A stretch of DNA of 64,000 nucleotides from Spodoptera frugiperda (Eukaryota; Arthropoda; Insecta; Lepidoptera; Noctuidae): contig NC_064215.1 in NCBI RefSeq assembly GCF_023101765.2, positions 2,852,001-2,916,000 on the forward strand, in the 5' to 3' direction. Under the pieces are notes generated by a model. That model was given only the letters and a program-made list of their open reading frames with translations, did no database searches and was not told where the DNA came from. Shown here in pieces: positions 24,781 to 34,039 of this stretch (within the stretch, counting starts at the first letter, position 1; each line of letters opens with the position of its first letter). Made by a program: the position numbers and the translations under genes.

Positions 24781-25075
24781 TTAGGTAGCTATTTTGAGTT
24801 AATCCATTCCAAATTCAAAGTGAGTTCTTTTTTAATGTTCCTAAATGTTTTTTTGACGGAGTATTTGTAATTACGAAAAGTTTTAGCGGTCAGTCGGTTT
24901 GTTGTTCGTATAAATATTTTACTGGCTCGGGTAGGTGGGTACATTAATTTCGTATTCTGGTTTTATTTAAACGTCGAGGTAAACGTGCTGTTTGGACATT
25001 GGATTACATTATTTATTAAGCGACGTTTCTATGTATTTATTGCGTTTCATTTATGCATTTTGTTTATTTCAGAGC

Positions 25076-25262
25076 AACGTTACGTTTTTTATCCCCGAAG
25101 GGGTAGGCAGAGGTGTACATTACGGCACGTGATACCGTTATACAATGTACACCCACTTTACACCATTTGTGTTTTAAGTCCCATGTAACAGGGGGTGAGC
25201 CTACTGAGAAATTTTCGAAAAACCCGGGAATCGAACCTGAGACCTCTTGTCCGGCAGTTTGT
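25076..25262 (-). repeat. SINE-A, minus strand
   Basis: Contains CCCGAAGGGGTAGGCAGAGG and GGGAATCGAACCTGAGACC (B-box region in reverse). The head is cut off at GGCAG. Confidence 0.75.
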
Positions 25263-25611
25263 TTATTTAATAGCATTTATTTTCGTGATTATTTAGTTAG
25301 AACATGATTCTGAATGTCTGAATAAGTTCTTGTTACTCTACAGCTAATCCTAAATTCCTAATAAATAACTGAATATTCATTATACCAAATATTTTAACAA
25401 CGTGAGAATCAAAAGCATAATTCCTTATTCGCCGAAGCAACGAGGTGGTTTAAAAAAGCAGCCCATGATAACCTAGTACCTATTTATACTAGATGAAAAA
25501 ACAACATTACCAGGTTCGATGATCAGTGCTTGAACGATAAAACTAGGTTGAAGAGAGCTTTAGATAAAATGTCGCTTATCACTAAGGCTAAATGGTTACC
25601 CTTAACGAGTG

Positions 25612-25772
25612 ATCCGGGGCTGCGGACTACCTAGCGGGTTTACCGGGGCTCCGGTTCGAAAAGCAGGAGTAGGAACGGGGTAGTTTTTAGTCAGCAAGAG
25701 TCTGACAATCCCTCTCGCCTCACCTAAGGCGAAAGAAGTCAATGGATGAATTTTGCCCCCGAAAAAAAAAAA
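25612..25772 (+). repeat. Repeat R1, plus strand, last copy before the array
   Basis: Contains CGGGGCTCCGGTTCG and AGTAGGAACGGGGTAG, ending in a long A run. The amplified array begins directly after it; I see no further R1 copy to the right. Confidence 0.75.
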
Positions 25773-25852
25773 CACCACGAGTAGCGTTTGATGTGAGCTG
25801 TAGCTTACGTCTGTGTGACTAAATAATCTGAAATAAGTAAGTTATCGTATCA

Positions 25853-26068
25853 ATGGTAATTAGGTTTATATTAATATTGATAATTTCAGATAGTGAGATA
25901 AGTGCGAAAGTGTTATCACATGCAACGTTACCACAGCCTTTGAATAAATGCCTCGCATTTGGTATCAGACAGTCTGCTAGTGGCCACGGTCCGAGGAAGA
26001 TACTCGTGACATTGATCGTGTTTGTCAATACCCAATTGTATATTCTACATGTTCTTATAATATTATGA
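25853..26068 (+). CDS. Module Z ORF, 71 codons (copy 1)
   Basis: The central part (SEISAKVLSHATLPQP then GHGPRKILVTL) resembles in style the short RNA-binding segment of LINE ORF1-like proteins, but I cannot assign it. The segment starts after a TTGATAATTTCAG that could be a splice acceptor. The same 71 residues are encoded in inverted orientation at 58867-59082, and shortened versions occur near 32505 and 62680. An overlapping minus-strand ORF makes the strand uncertain. Confidence 0.25.
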   Translation: MVIRFILILIISDSEISAKVLSHATLPQPLNKCLAFGIRQSASGHGPRKILVTLIVFVNTQLYILHVLIIL

Positions 26069-26202
26069 TGGTCCTATTTACTCGCATGCAGACGGTCTGT
26101 GTGCTGTCGGTCTGTCTGTCTGTTAAATCAACGACATCGTTTGAAATTCTAAAGTGTAGAAATTTTTCCTGTTTGTGTTTGTGCCTGGGTTTTATTGGAC
26201 CA

Positions 26203-26240
26203 TGTAGCGAAGTAACTGCTGTCCGGGCCACTTCGCTACA
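26203..26240. repeat. Hairpin TGTAGCGAAGT...ACTTCGCTACA (copy 1)
   Basis: 11-bp perfect inverted repeats around a 16-bp loop. Inverted copies lie at 58695-58732 and 60553-60590, identical by eye. No function is known to me; the stem could act in an RNA or mark the end of a small element. Confidence 0.7.
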
Positions 26241-26359
26241 ATCCGACTAACGCAAGATCGACATTAATTTTTTATATATTAAATAAAAAACTCAAATATT
26301 GTGCAAAATCGATATTAATTTTATCTATGCCGATTAAATAAAATACTCGAATGTTCTTT

Positions 26360-26590
26360 CTTATCAAAATAATTCATTAAAGAGTAGGTGTAGTGGTCGC
26401 GAGTGCGGCTGGTGAGAACGATGTCACAGATTTCCTTAATTTTAGGTTGTTACTGTTGTTACCGAGGAATTACGATGATTCTAGAAAACAAGGCATCACT
26501 CAAATATCGACGGAGTGCGTAGTTAGGAGTTAGGACTAGCAGTATTGCCACTTGGAATGGCAACGCTTAGCCTAACCTCTGTTCTAGCAA
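26360..26590 (+). repeat. Module M (copy 1)
   Basis: A ~230-bp non-coding block with AAAGAGTAGGTGTAGTGGTC, GTTGTTACCGAGGAATTACG and AGGAGTTAGGACTAGCAG. It recurs (plus) at 28235, 31285, 46775 and 49910 and (minus) at 58318, 60205 and 63690. No convincing ORF. The first half is a good candidate for a regulatory or structural RNA segment because it is highly conserved among eight copies. Confidence 0.75.
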
Positions 26591-26999
26591 CAGACCAGCT
26601 CTGTGGTGTCGAGAAACATTGATCAGGCAGGCGAGAGTCAGACGGCGGTTTCACAAAATGTCTGAACAACATATTCAACGTTGTGCTCGGTGGTGCTCGG
26701 TGCTTCTCTGTGTGAGGAGAGGTCTGTGTCGCGTGTGGCAGTTACAGCTCGGTTGCTGGTTTATACGTACTTCTTATCTGCTTTCCATTACTATCAGGTC
26801 TTAAACCTTGATAAAACATTTTAGGTATATGGTACATGGCGCAGCACGCTCGCTCATGAATCTTTATCGTTACGTCGTTTTCGGTTTCTTTCTTCACATT
26901 GATCTGATTGTGACGTTGTTTGTGCTGGATGCTCCTTATTGCACATACTGAAGTACGACATTACATACAGGTACATTAAGTTGAGCATCGTTCGACGTT

Positions 27000-27175
27000 G
27001 AAGTTGACGAGGAGTTCGTGAAAATTCATTGTCAATACAGTGAGGATGATGAGATCCCCGACAATGTACCCCCAACTATGTGTGTATCTATCGTTTCACC
27101 CATCAAATTGTTACATGTTGCGTTAAACTCATTATGCAATGGGAACCCTAATGATGGCCGCTTTGGTCGACGCGG
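27000..27175 (+). pseudogene. Module E, open segment of 57 codons
   Basis: From TTCGACGTTGAAGTTGAC the plus strand is open and acidic (FDVEVDEEFVKIHC, then SEDDEIPDNVPP), ending at a stop at about 27175. A stop lies directly upstream and there is no ATG, so it is either an internal exon or a broken gene. The copy at 62270-62470 (minus) has six instead of five C residues after the acidic part and continues in another frame; the copy at 32785-32990 is interrupted. This looks like a decaying coding segment. Confidence 0.3.
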
Positions 27176-27578
27176 TGTTGTGTAAACTCAAGTTTCTTAC
27201 GGGAAGCCAACATCGTCGTATGAACAAAATCTGCGCCGACACACGGACGCGCCGCAAGTTAGTTTTATAGAGCTCGCAAACTTGTGATGAGTAACATGGC
27301 AGATACATTGAAACGTTCCGATTGCATCTGTCGCGGTTGATGAGCTGACCGTAAGTGAGCGGCGCGCGTAGCACCGTCTTATCGCGACCGATAACCGCGG
27401 CCGCGACTCGACGACGAGGCTCGCACTGTGATGACTCGTTAATCAGAAATGCCTTGGTACGATGTGTTGTGGACGACGAGTAGAGTGCGCGGCGCGGCAC
27501 TGCCGCCGCTACCACCGCGCCGCGCGCTGCACCGTTTATCACGATCGACACACCGCGTGCGTGGGACGACGAAATCAT
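27132..27578 (-). CDS. Module D ORF, copy D1 (148 codons)
   Basis: Module D encodes an Arg/Ser/Ala-rich peptide with core GVSIVINGAARGAVVAAAVP and a following SSSTTHRTKAFLINESSQCE segment. It has no known domain. This copy starts at the internal ATG (MISSS) and has His instead of Arg at residue 6. It runs on through VIGRDKTVLRAP into module-E antisense sequence, which inflates its length. D is GC-rich in an AT-rich setting, and its core can fold: GCGCGGCGCGG and CCGCGCCGCGC flank a short loop. The plus strand of D has an alternative short frame whose stop aligns with that of A'', so the coding strand is unsettled. Confidence 0.35.
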   Translation of the reverse strand: MISSSHARGVSIVINGAARGAVVAAAVPRRALYSSSTTHRTKAFLINESSQCEPRRRVAAAVIGRDKTVLRAPLTYGQLINRDRCNRNVSMYLPCYSSQVCELYKTNLRRVRVSAQILFIRRCWLPVRNLSLHNTASTKAAIIRVPIA

Positions 27579-27727
27579 GAAACTGTTCTGGTTTAGGATG
27601 GTACATGTTTTACAAAATTAATGTTTACATAAAAATAAATTCAACGCTTTAAAACTTCTTACATTCGTACGTTTCTATTGTCTAGTATTAAAGCCCGACC
27701 GCAAGTCAAGTCAGTGTTTAATTCTGT

Positions 27728-27937
27728 ATGACTTGTCTCGATGAGAACCCTCATCGTCAGCTGCGACCGTTGTTGTCCAAACTCAAAACTGTATCCACTT
27801 TGGTTGTTGCTGACTGCAGAAACCTGCGGCGACACATGTACTCGTATGCGGCGCAAGTTGTCAATTTTGTCAATTTTAAACTATTCCTTAGTAACGATTT
27901 TGTTCCGAAAACAATTGCTAAGAACTGGGTAAAGTAA
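27728..27937 (+). CDS. Module C ORF, copy C1 (69 codons)
   Basis: Module C starts MTCLDEN and carries LRPLLSKLKT and a CRNLRRHM motif followed by AAQVVNF. This copy switches after VVNF into a different tail than C2 because of a junction at about 27870. The minus strand has competing ORFs of similar length. No TATA box is seen upstream; instead there is TCTATTGTCTAG, which resembles a splice acceptor. Confidence 0.3.
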   Translation: MTCLDENPHRQLRPLLSKLKTVSTLVVADCRNLRRHMYSYAAQVVNFVNFKLFLSNDFVPKTIAKNWVK

Positions 27938-28016
27938 CCATTAAATGACTCTGAGTTCAACGGTAAAACTTTTCGCGAACATAATCTTGACGTACAGAAC
28001 ACCGAACCGAAAGTCA

Positions 28017-28150
28017 TCAGTGTTGAATTTTGTTCATCGATTTTGATGTTGGATGCAGAAAACCTGCGCCGGCACATGTTCGCGGTGCAAGTTGTTAATT
28101 TTGTTCCTTACGTCAAGATTATGTTCGCTAAACGTTTTAAGTTCACATGA
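28017..28150 (+). pseudogene. Module C' segment (LDAENLRRHM type), copy 1
   Basis: A relative of module C lacking the MTCLDEN start. It reads ENLRRHMFAVQVVNF then VKIMFAKRFKFT and a stop that aligns with the stop of C3 (32.4 kb). One extra A and a 6-bp gap separate it from C. Other copies: 31067-31195, 46360-46440 (truncated), 49700-49840 and, inverted, about 61110-61240. Confidence 0.35.
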
Positions 28151-28234
28151 GATATGTCCAAGTGATAATAATTGATAATAATATATTATATAGATCGCGC
28201 GCCGACCGGCATAATTAGTTTATACAAAATACTC

Positions 28235-28375
28235 GAATGTTCTTTCTTATCAAAATAATTCATTAAAGAGTAGGTGTAGTGGTCGCGAGTGCGGCTGGTG
28301 AGAACGATGTCACAGATTTACTTAATTTTAGGTTGTTACTGTTGTTACCGAGGAATTACGATGACCCTAGAAAAT
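28235..28375 (+). repeat. Module M (copy 2, short)
   Basis: First ~140 bp of module M; the part with AGGAGTTAGGACTAGCAG is missing. Confidence 0.7.
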
Positions 28376-28465
28376 TCTTATATGCTTTCCATTATTGTCA
28401 GGTCTTAAACCTTGATTTTAGGTATATGGTATATGGCGGTTTTCGGTTTCTTTCTTCACCCTACG

Positions 28466-28906
28466 TTATTTGTGCCGGATGATCCTTATTAAGTTATTAC
28501 ACGTACTGGAACACGACAGGTACATAAAGTTTCTTACGGGAAGCCAACATCGTGGTATGGACAAATCCTGCGCCGACACACGGGCGCGCCGCAAGTTAGT
28601 CTTTCTGATAACTCGACAGTTACATGGCAGATACATCGAGGCGTTCCGATTGCATCTGTCGCGGTTGATGGGCTGACCGTAAGTGAGCGGCGCGCGTAGC
28701 ACCGTCTTATCGCGACCGATAACCGCGGCCGCGTGGCGACGACGAGGCTCGCACTGTGATGACTCGTTAATCAGAAATGCCTTGGTACGATGTGTTGTGG
28801 ACGACGAGTAGAGTGCGCGGCGCGGCACTGCCGCCGCTACCACCGCGCCGCGCGCTGCACCGTTTATCACGATCGACACACCGCGTGCGCGGGACGACGA
28901 AATCAT
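28466..28906 (-). CDS. Module D ORF, copy D2 (146 codons)
   Basis: Same core as D1 with Arg at residue 6 and RRRHAAAVIGR. The reading frame continues into flanking sequence that differs from D1, so the true C-terminus is not defined. Confidence 0.33.
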   Translation of the reverse strand: MISSSRARGVSIVINGAARGAVVAAAVPRRALYSSSTTHRTKAFLINESSQCEPRRRHAAAVIGRDKTVLRAPLTYGQPINRDRCNRNASMYLPCNCRVIRKTNLRRARVSAQDLSIPRCWLPVRNFMYLSCSSTCNNLIRIIRHK

Positions 28907-29055
28907 GAAACTGTTCTGGTTTAGGATGGTACATGTTTTACAAAATTAATGTTTACATAAAAATAAATTCAACGCTTTAAAACTTCTTACATTCGTACGT
29001 TTCTATTGTCTAGTATTAAAGCCCGACCGCAAGTCAAGTCAGTGTTTAATTCTGT

Positions 29056-29250
29056 ATGACTTGTCTCGATGAGAACCCTCATCGTCAGCTGCGACCGTTG
29101 TTGTCCAAACTCAAAACTGTATCCACTTTGGTTGTTGCTGACTGCAGAAACCTGCGGCGACACATGTACTCGTATGCGGCGCAAGTTGTCAATTTTGGTC
29201 TGCACGTCAAGTTCGTCATCGGGACTATGTTCTTGAAAAGTTGTCAATAA
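29056..29250 (+). CDS. Module C ORF, copy C2 (64 codons)
   Basis: Complete form: MTCLDEN, LVVADCRNLRRHM, then GLHVKFVIGTMFLKSCQ and stop. Copies C4, C5 and C6 share this end. Confidence 0.3.
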   Translation: MTCLDENPHRQLRPLLSKLKTVSTLVVADCRNLRRHMYSYAAQVVNFGLHVKFVIGTMFLKSCQ

Positions 29251-29720
29251 CGTGTCGAAAACGAAGTCAGTTTTCGAAATCTGAAAAAACATAATTAAAC
29301 AATGCGACATACTTAAATTGACAATATCCACTACAATTCATTTAATCGATTTTAATCTTTATTTTGAATAAAAACTATTTCAAGGTGCAAACCTTGTTGT
29401 TTATTGTAATCGCCATAATTATCGAATCATAACAATTGATAAGCAGTTAAGGAAATGTTTTGAAGATAAAACAACTGAACTCTGTCACACACAGCACAGG
29501 CCTCTTCTCACAATTTGGCGTAATGCTGTTCAAACATTTTGTTTTACTTTCAATAACGATTAACACGAATGTAAAACAAAACTTAAGTAAAAGTTTCGTC
29601 TTAGTACCTTATACTTACTGTTTAATATTTTCCCACATTCTGTAACCATTTGAAATGCATTATTTAGTTATAAAGAGATCGTGGGACAATTAAGAAGGTA
29701 CCGAGTAAACAAATCAAACC

Positions 29721-29951
29721 ATGAACGCCGAGGCTTACTTCGTCGAGGACTACAAGCTGCTCGACCCGAATTGTGTAAAGAAGAAGCACACGCGCTCTTG
29801 TACTGCGACCACGATGTTAACGTGGTGTGTCGAGAAACTCTCACGAATGTTCACAAACATGTACAACGTGTGCCGGATGGTCCTGAAGACATACCAAGGC
29901 ATACGTCGATACGTTCATCAAGTTCGACATCGGTTTCGACGTCCAGGTTGA
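29721..29951 (+). CDS. Family A+ small protein, copy A+1 (76 codons)
   Basis: Starts MNAEAYFVEDYKLLDPNCVK, the N-terminus shared with A' and A''. A Cys/Lys/Arg-rich tail follows (CVKKKHTRSC, then RRYVHQVRHRFRRPG). No domain is recognised and there is no signal peptide. The start is fixed by the identical leader AACAAATCAAACC before the ATG in all A+ and A' copies. The initiator TTTAGTTAT is retained 55 nt upstream (about 29666) but the TATA box is gone: upstream sequence comes from module F (AAATGCATT junction). A polyadenylation signal (AACAATAAACTGC) follows at about 30124. Relative to the other A+ copies it has CTC for CTA, a silent change in this frame. Confidence 0.45.
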   Translation: MNAEAYFVEDYKLLDPNCVKKKHTRSCTATTMLTWCVEKLSRMFTNMYNVCRMVLKTYQGIRRYVHQVRHRFRRPG

Positions 29952-30177
29952 CGATGACTCCACAACAAACTTTTCTCGCCCACTGTACTGTGTGTGAACA
30001 TTATAAGCATGGAATGGACCTGTCGGTGACGTCCTTCACCGAACTACCACGAACAAATTAAAGGATGATTATAATTATTTATAATTACGATTTGTATAAG
30101 AAAAATGTATTGAGATTGTACGAACAATAAACTGCTTTTATTTCATTTTTGTTTAATTTTAATTTTATTTTAGTTCT

Positions 30178-30441
30178 CTATTGATTGAGCGGCGCGCGTA
30201 ACACCGTTTCATCGCGACCGATAGCCGCGGGCGCGACTCGACGACGAGGCTCGCACTGTGATGACTCGTTAATCAGAAATGCCTTGGTACGATGTGTTGT
30301 GGACGACGAGTAGAGTGCGCGGCGCGGCACTGCCGCCGCTACCACCGCGCCGCGCGCTGCACCGTTTATCACGATCGACACACCGCGTGCGCGGGACGAC
30401 GAAATCATGAAACTGTTTACAGTTGACTCGATGGCCGACAT
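30178..30441 (-). CDS. Module D ORF, copy D3 (87 codons, MSAIEST start)
   Basis: This copy keeps an upstream ATG giving MSAIESTVNSF before MISSS, as do D7, D9 and D10. A 6-bp deletion (Gln-Asn lost) keeps the frame. The ORF ends early (APLNQ stop) where D is joined to the 3' flank of A+1. The divergent A'' gene starts 200 bp to the right on the other strand, so D3 and A'' are head to head. Confidence 0.38.
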   Translation of the reverse strand: MSAIESTVNSFMISSSRARGVSIVINGAARGAVVAAAVPRRALYSSSTTHRTKAFLINESSQCEPRRRVAPAAIGRDETVLRAPLNQ

Positions 30442-30552
30442 GATCGATTGGTGTGTATTGGTGCAAACTGGCGACCAAAGGTTAAATCTACTTGAAGCAG
30501 GTTCGATGTGGTCGCAAAACCAAGCGATGTCGGTTATCTTGTTACGTGTTAG

Positions 30553-30587
30553 TATAAAAGCTGATTGCTGATCTATTTCTCTGTTTA
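30553..30587 (+). promoter_or_regulatory. Core promoter of A'' copy 1
   Basis: TATAAAAG at 30553-30560 and TTTAGTT with its A at 30587, 34 bp from the TATA start. The following CATTAGAGGTCGG matches the block after the initiator of A+ genes (ATAAAGAGGTCG). Start codon 54 nt downstream. Confidence 0.65.
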
Positions 30588-30640
30588 GTTCATTAGAGGT
30601 CGGAGATAAGTTGGTGCATACTGAGCAAGCATCTCAAATC

Positions 30641-30859
30641 ATGAACGAGGAAGTCTATTTCGCTGAAGACTACCTGTTGCTTGATCCAAACTGTGTGAAG
30701 CAACACACGCAGCCTTCTCTAAAGACACTGGCGTTAGCGCGGAGAATGGTCTCGCGCGAGGCGGACACAGCGGTCGGCCCGAGCGACTGCCGCGTGGTCC
30801 TCATGCACTGCAACGGGTTGTGTGATCCACACCGAGTTGATACATTCACACCTTGGTGA
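30641..30859 (+). CDS. Family A'' small protein, copy 1 (72 codons)
   Basis: Starts MNEEVYFAEDYLLLDPNCVK, aligned with A+ and A' for the first ~20 residues, then a different tail with LKTLALARRMVSREAD and SDCRVVLMHCNGLCDP, ending DTFTPW. It is preceded by a clear TATA-initiator promoter. Downstream of the stop, another frame (FIEYSIMFGGDVV, stop at about 30970) resembles the third-frame tail of A+, hinting at an ancestral frameshift or a spliced end. AATAAA follows at about 30965. No family is recognised; the plus-strand reading is the best supported because of the promoter. Confidence 0.5.
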   Translation: MNEEVYFAEDYLLLDPNCVKQHTQPSLKTLALARRMVSREADTAVGPSDCRVVLMHCNGLCDPHRVDTFTPW

Positions 30860-30977
30860 CACTCACCGCGCTCGGCTGACGATCCTGACGACGAGACAAC
30901 GTGTGTCGAGGCGTTCATCGAGTACAGCATCATGTTCGGCGGCGACGTGGTCGCATGTTGTACTAAATAAATGTTTA

Positions 30978-31310
30978 TTACAAATTACATAAAAATATAT
31001 TTGCTCTAAGATTTCTTAATTGTTTTTTATTTCCTAGTATTAGACCCCAACCGAAAGTCATCAGTGTTGAATTTTGTTCATCGATTTTGATGTTGGATGC
31101 AGAAAACCTGCGCCGGCACATGTTCGCGGTGCAAGTTGTTAATTTTGTTCTGTACGTCAAGATTATGTTCGCTAAACGTTTTAAGTTCACATGAGATATG
31201 TCCAAGTGATAATAATTGATAATAATATACATAGATCGCGCGCCGACCGCCCCGGCATAATTAGGTTTATATAAAATACTCGAATGTTCTTTCTTATCAA
31301 AATGATTCAT
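30978..31310 (-). CDS. Module K ORF, copy K1 (110 codons)
   Basis: Minus-strand ORF starting MNHFDKKEHSS, with PNYAGAVGARS, INYYHLDISHVNLKRLANII and NMCRRRFSASNIKIDEQNS. It overlaps module C' in antisense, so only one of the two can be coding. Related frames occur at 46630-46848 (minus), 32228-32500 (minus) and 60899-61236 (plus). Confidence 0.28.
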   Translation of the reverse strand: MNHFDKKEHSSILYKPNYAGAVGARSMYIIINYYHLDISHVNLKRLANIILTYRTKLTTCTANMCRRRFSASNIKIDEQNSTLMTFGWGLILGNKKQLRNLRANIFLCNL

Positions 31311-31520
31311 TAAAGAGTAGGTGTAGTGGTCGCGAGTGCGGCTGGTGAGAACGATGTCACAGATTTACTTAATTTTAGGTTGTTACTGTTGTTACTGTTG
31401 TTACCGAGGAATTACGATGACCCTAGAAAACTAGACATCACTAAAATACCGACGGAGTGCGTAGTTAGGAGTTAGGACTAGCAGTATTGCCACTTGGAAT
31501 GACAACGCTTAGCCTAACCT
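31285..31520 (+). repeat. Module M (copy 3)
   Basis: Full module with one extra GTTGTTACT unit in the TTGTTACTG tract. Confidence 0.75.
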
Positions 31521-31652
31521 GTATACTTACTTCTTATATGCTTTCCATTATTATCAGGTTTTAAACCTTGATTTTAGGTATATGGTATATGGCGGTTTTC
31601 GGTTTCTTTCTTCACCCTACGTTATTTGTGCCGGATGATCCTTATTAAGTTA

Positions 31653-32054
31653 TTACACGTACTGGAACACGACAGGTACATAAAGTTTCTTACGGGAAGC
31701 CAACATCGTGGTATGGACAAATCCTGCGCCGACACACGAGCGCGCTGCAAGGTAGTTATTCTGATAACTCAGTGGCAGATACATCGAAGCGTTCCGTTCG
31801 CATCTGTCGCGGTTGATGAGCTGACCGTAAGTGAGCGGCGCGCGTAGCGCCGTCTTATCGCGACCGATAACCGCGGCCGCGTGGCGACGACGAGGCTCGC
31901 ACTGTGATGACTCGTTAATCAGAAATGCCTTGGTGCGATGTGTTGTGGACGACGAGTAGAGTGCGCGGCGCGGCACTGCCGCCGCTACCACCGCGCCGCG
32001 CGCTGCACCGTTTATCACGATCGACACACCGCGTGCGCGGGACGACGAAATCAT
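31653..32054 (-). CDS. Module D ORF, copy D4 (133 codons)
   Basis: Standard D core. Relative to the others it has a silent A-to-G change in the Arg codon of THRTK. It begins 39 bp after the stop of the minus-strand ORF at 32094-32663. Confidence 0.33.
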   Translation of the reverse strand: MISSSRARGVSIVINGAARGAVVAAAVPRRALYSSSTTHRTKAFLINESSQCEPRRRHAAAVIGRDKTALRAPLTYGQLINRDRCERNASMYLPLSYQNNYLAARSCVGAGFVHTTMLASRKKLYVPVVFQYV

Positions 32055-32093
32055 GAAACTGTTCTGGTTTAGGATGGTACATGTTTTACAAAA

Positions 32094-32663
32094 TTAATGT
32101 TTACATAAAAATAAATTCAACGCTTTAAAACTTCTTACATTGTTTCTATTGTCTAGTATTAAAGCCCGACCGCAAGTCAAGTCAGTGTTTAATTTTGTAT
32201 GACTTGTCTCGATGAGAACCATCATCGTCAGCTGCGACCGTTGTTGTCCAAACTCAAAACTGTATCCACTTTGGTTGGTGCTGAGTGCAGAAACCTGTGC
32301 CGACACATGTACTCGTATGCGGCGCAAGTTATCAATTTTGGTCTGCACGTCAAGATTATGTTCGCTAAACGTTTTAAGTTCACATAAGACATGTCCAAGT
32401 CGCCAATATTTTGATCGACGACCACCCCGGCATAATATTGGCCGCACCACTTCGATGAATCTATCGCCACTTGTTTTTGTTTTTTTTTGTATCGTATCAA
32501 TGGTAATTAGGGTAATATTGATAATTTCAGATAGCGAGATAAGTGCGAAAGTGTTATCACAAGCACGTTGCATGTCGCAGCCTTTGAATAAATACATTTG
32601 GTATCTTGAACCCTTGATAAAACATTTTAGGTATATGGTACATGGCGCAGCACGCTCGCTCAT
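32094..32663 (-). CDS. Longest array ORF, 189 codons (modules Z-K-C antisense)
   Basis: Starts MSERAAPCTIYLKCF and includes ACDNTFALISLSEIINIT, CELKTFSEHNLDVQTKIDN and a Ser/Gln-rich end. It overlaps C3 in antisense along its second half. The inverted copy at 62594-63007 matches the first ~125 residues, then shifts frame through a 4-bp insertion. Its length is the main argument for coding; the antisense C frame argues against. Confidence 0.28.
   Translation of the reverse strand: MSERAAPCTIYLKCFIKGSRYQMYLFKGCDMQRACDNTFALISLSEIINITLITIDTIQKKTKTSGDRFIEVVRPILCRGGRRSKYWRLGHVLCELKTFSEHNLDVQTKIDNLRRIRVHVSAQVSALSTNQSGYSFEFGQQRSQLTMMVLIETSHTKLNTDLTCGRALILDNRNNVRSFKALNLFLCKH
32199..32387 (+). CDS. 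Module C ORF, copy C3 (62 codons)
   Basis: Ends GLHVKIMFAKRFKFT, sharing its tail and stop with module C', unlike C2. NLCRHM replaces NLRRHM. Confidence 0.28.
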   Translation: MTCLDENHHRQLRPLLSKLKTVSTLVGAECRNLCRHMYSYAAQVINFGLHVKIMFAKRFKFT

Positions 32664-32784
32664 GAATCTTTATCGTTACGTCGTTTTCGGTTTCTTTCTT
32701 CACATTACGTTGTTTGTGCTGGATGCTCCTTATTGCACATACTGAAGTACGACATTACATACAGGTACATCAAGTTGAACATCG

Positions 32785-32990
32785 TTCGACGTTGAAGTTG
32801 ACGAGAGACGAGTTGCAAATTCATTGTCACGGTGAGGCTGATGAGATCCACGACTAAAACGCGACTAAAGTCATCAAGTGCATCTATCGTTTCACCCATC
32901 AAAATGTTACATGTTGCATTAAACTCATTAGGGAAGGGGAATCCCAATGATGGCCGCTTTGGTCGAAGCGACCGCTGTTGTGTGAACACA
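32785..32990 (+). pseudogene. Module E, interrupted copy
   Basis: Homologous to 27000-27175 but with an insertion (GAGACGAG) and in-frame stops after IHC. The later part, ATCTATCGTTTCACCCATC, is conserved. Confidence 0.35.
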
Positions 32991-32996
32991 AGTTTC

Positions 32997-33368
32997 TTAC
33001 GGGAAGCCAACATCGTCGTATGAACAAATTCTGCGCCGACGCCGCAAGTTAGTTTTATAGAGCTCGCAAACTTGTGACGAGTAACATGGCAGATACATTG
33101 AAACGTTCCGATTGCATCTGTTGCGGTTGATGGGCTGACCGTAAGTGAGCGGCGCGCGTAGCACCGTTTTATCGCGACCGATAACCGCGGCCGCGTCTCG
33201 ACGACGAGGCTCGCACTGTGATGACTCGTTAATCAGAAATGCCTTGGTACGATGTGTTGTGGACGACGAGTAGAGTGCGCGGCGCGGCACTGCCGCCGCT
33301 ACCACCGCGCCGCGCGCTGCACCGTTTATCACGATCGACACACCGCGTGCGCGGGACGACGAAATCAT
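32997..33368 (-). CDS. Module D ORF, copy D5 (123 codons)
   Basis: D core with RRRDAAAVIGR. The flank is the variant also seen next to D8 (TCTCGACGACGAGG on the plus strand). Confidence 0.33.
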   Translation of the reverse strand: MISSSRARGVSIVINGAARGAVVAAAVPRRALYSSSTTHRTKAFLINESSQCEPRRRDAAAVIGRDKTVLRAPLTYGQPINRNRCNRNVSMYLPCYSSQVCELYKTNLRRRRRICSYDDVGFP

Positions 33369-33477
33369 GAAACTGTTCTGGTTTAGAACGGTACATGTTA
33401 CACAAAATATAAAAATAAATTCAACGCTTTAAAACTTCTTACATTCTTTTATTTACCTAGTTTTAATTTAATTCTGT

Positions 33478-33672
33478 ATGACTTGTCTCGATGAGAACCC
33501 TCATCGTCAGCTGCGACCGTTGTTGTCCAAACTCAAAACTGTATCCACTTTGGTTGTTGCTGACTGCAGAAACCTGCGGCGACACATGTACTCGTATGCG
33601 GCGCAAGTTGTCAATTTTGGTCTGCACGTCAAGTTCTTCATCGGGACTATGTTCTTGAAAAGTTGTCAATAA
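33478..33672 (+). CDS. Module C ORF, copy C4 (64 codons)
   Basis: As C2, with one Val-to-Phe change (HVKFFIG). Confidence 0.3.
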   Translation: MTCLDENPHRQLRPLLSKLKTVSTLVVADCRNLRRHMYSYAAQVVNFGLHVKFFIGTMFLKSCQ

Positions 33673-34039
33673 TGAAGTCAGTAATGAAAAGTGATAATAT
33701 TTTTTCTTGTCGAGACTTATCGGAATCTGAAAAAACATAATTAAACAATGCGACATACTTAAATTAACAATATCCACTACAATCCATTTAATTGATTCTA
33801 ATCTTTATTTTGAATAAGAACTATTTCAAGGTAGTTTATTGTAATCGCCATAATTATCGAATCGTAACAATTGATAAGCAGTTAAGGAAATGTTTTGAAG
33901 ATAAAACAACTGAGCTCTGCCACACACAGCACAGGCCTCTTCTCACAATTTGCCGTAAGTATTGCTGTTCGAACATTTTGCTTTACTTTCAATAACGATT
34001 AACACGAATGTAAAACAAAACCTAAGTAAAAGTTTCGTC

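Noticed and set aside
29681..30061. 126-codon ORF starting MGQLRRYR over A+ genes
   Set aside because: It starts in the leader before the conserved ATG and reads A+ in another frame; CTC/CTA is silent in A+ but changes a residue here. Kept in mind only as part of the possible frameshift series.
30670..30933. 87-codon minus-strand ORF opposite A'' (also 49244 and 61366)
   Set aside because: A'' has a complete TATA-initiator promoter on the other strand.
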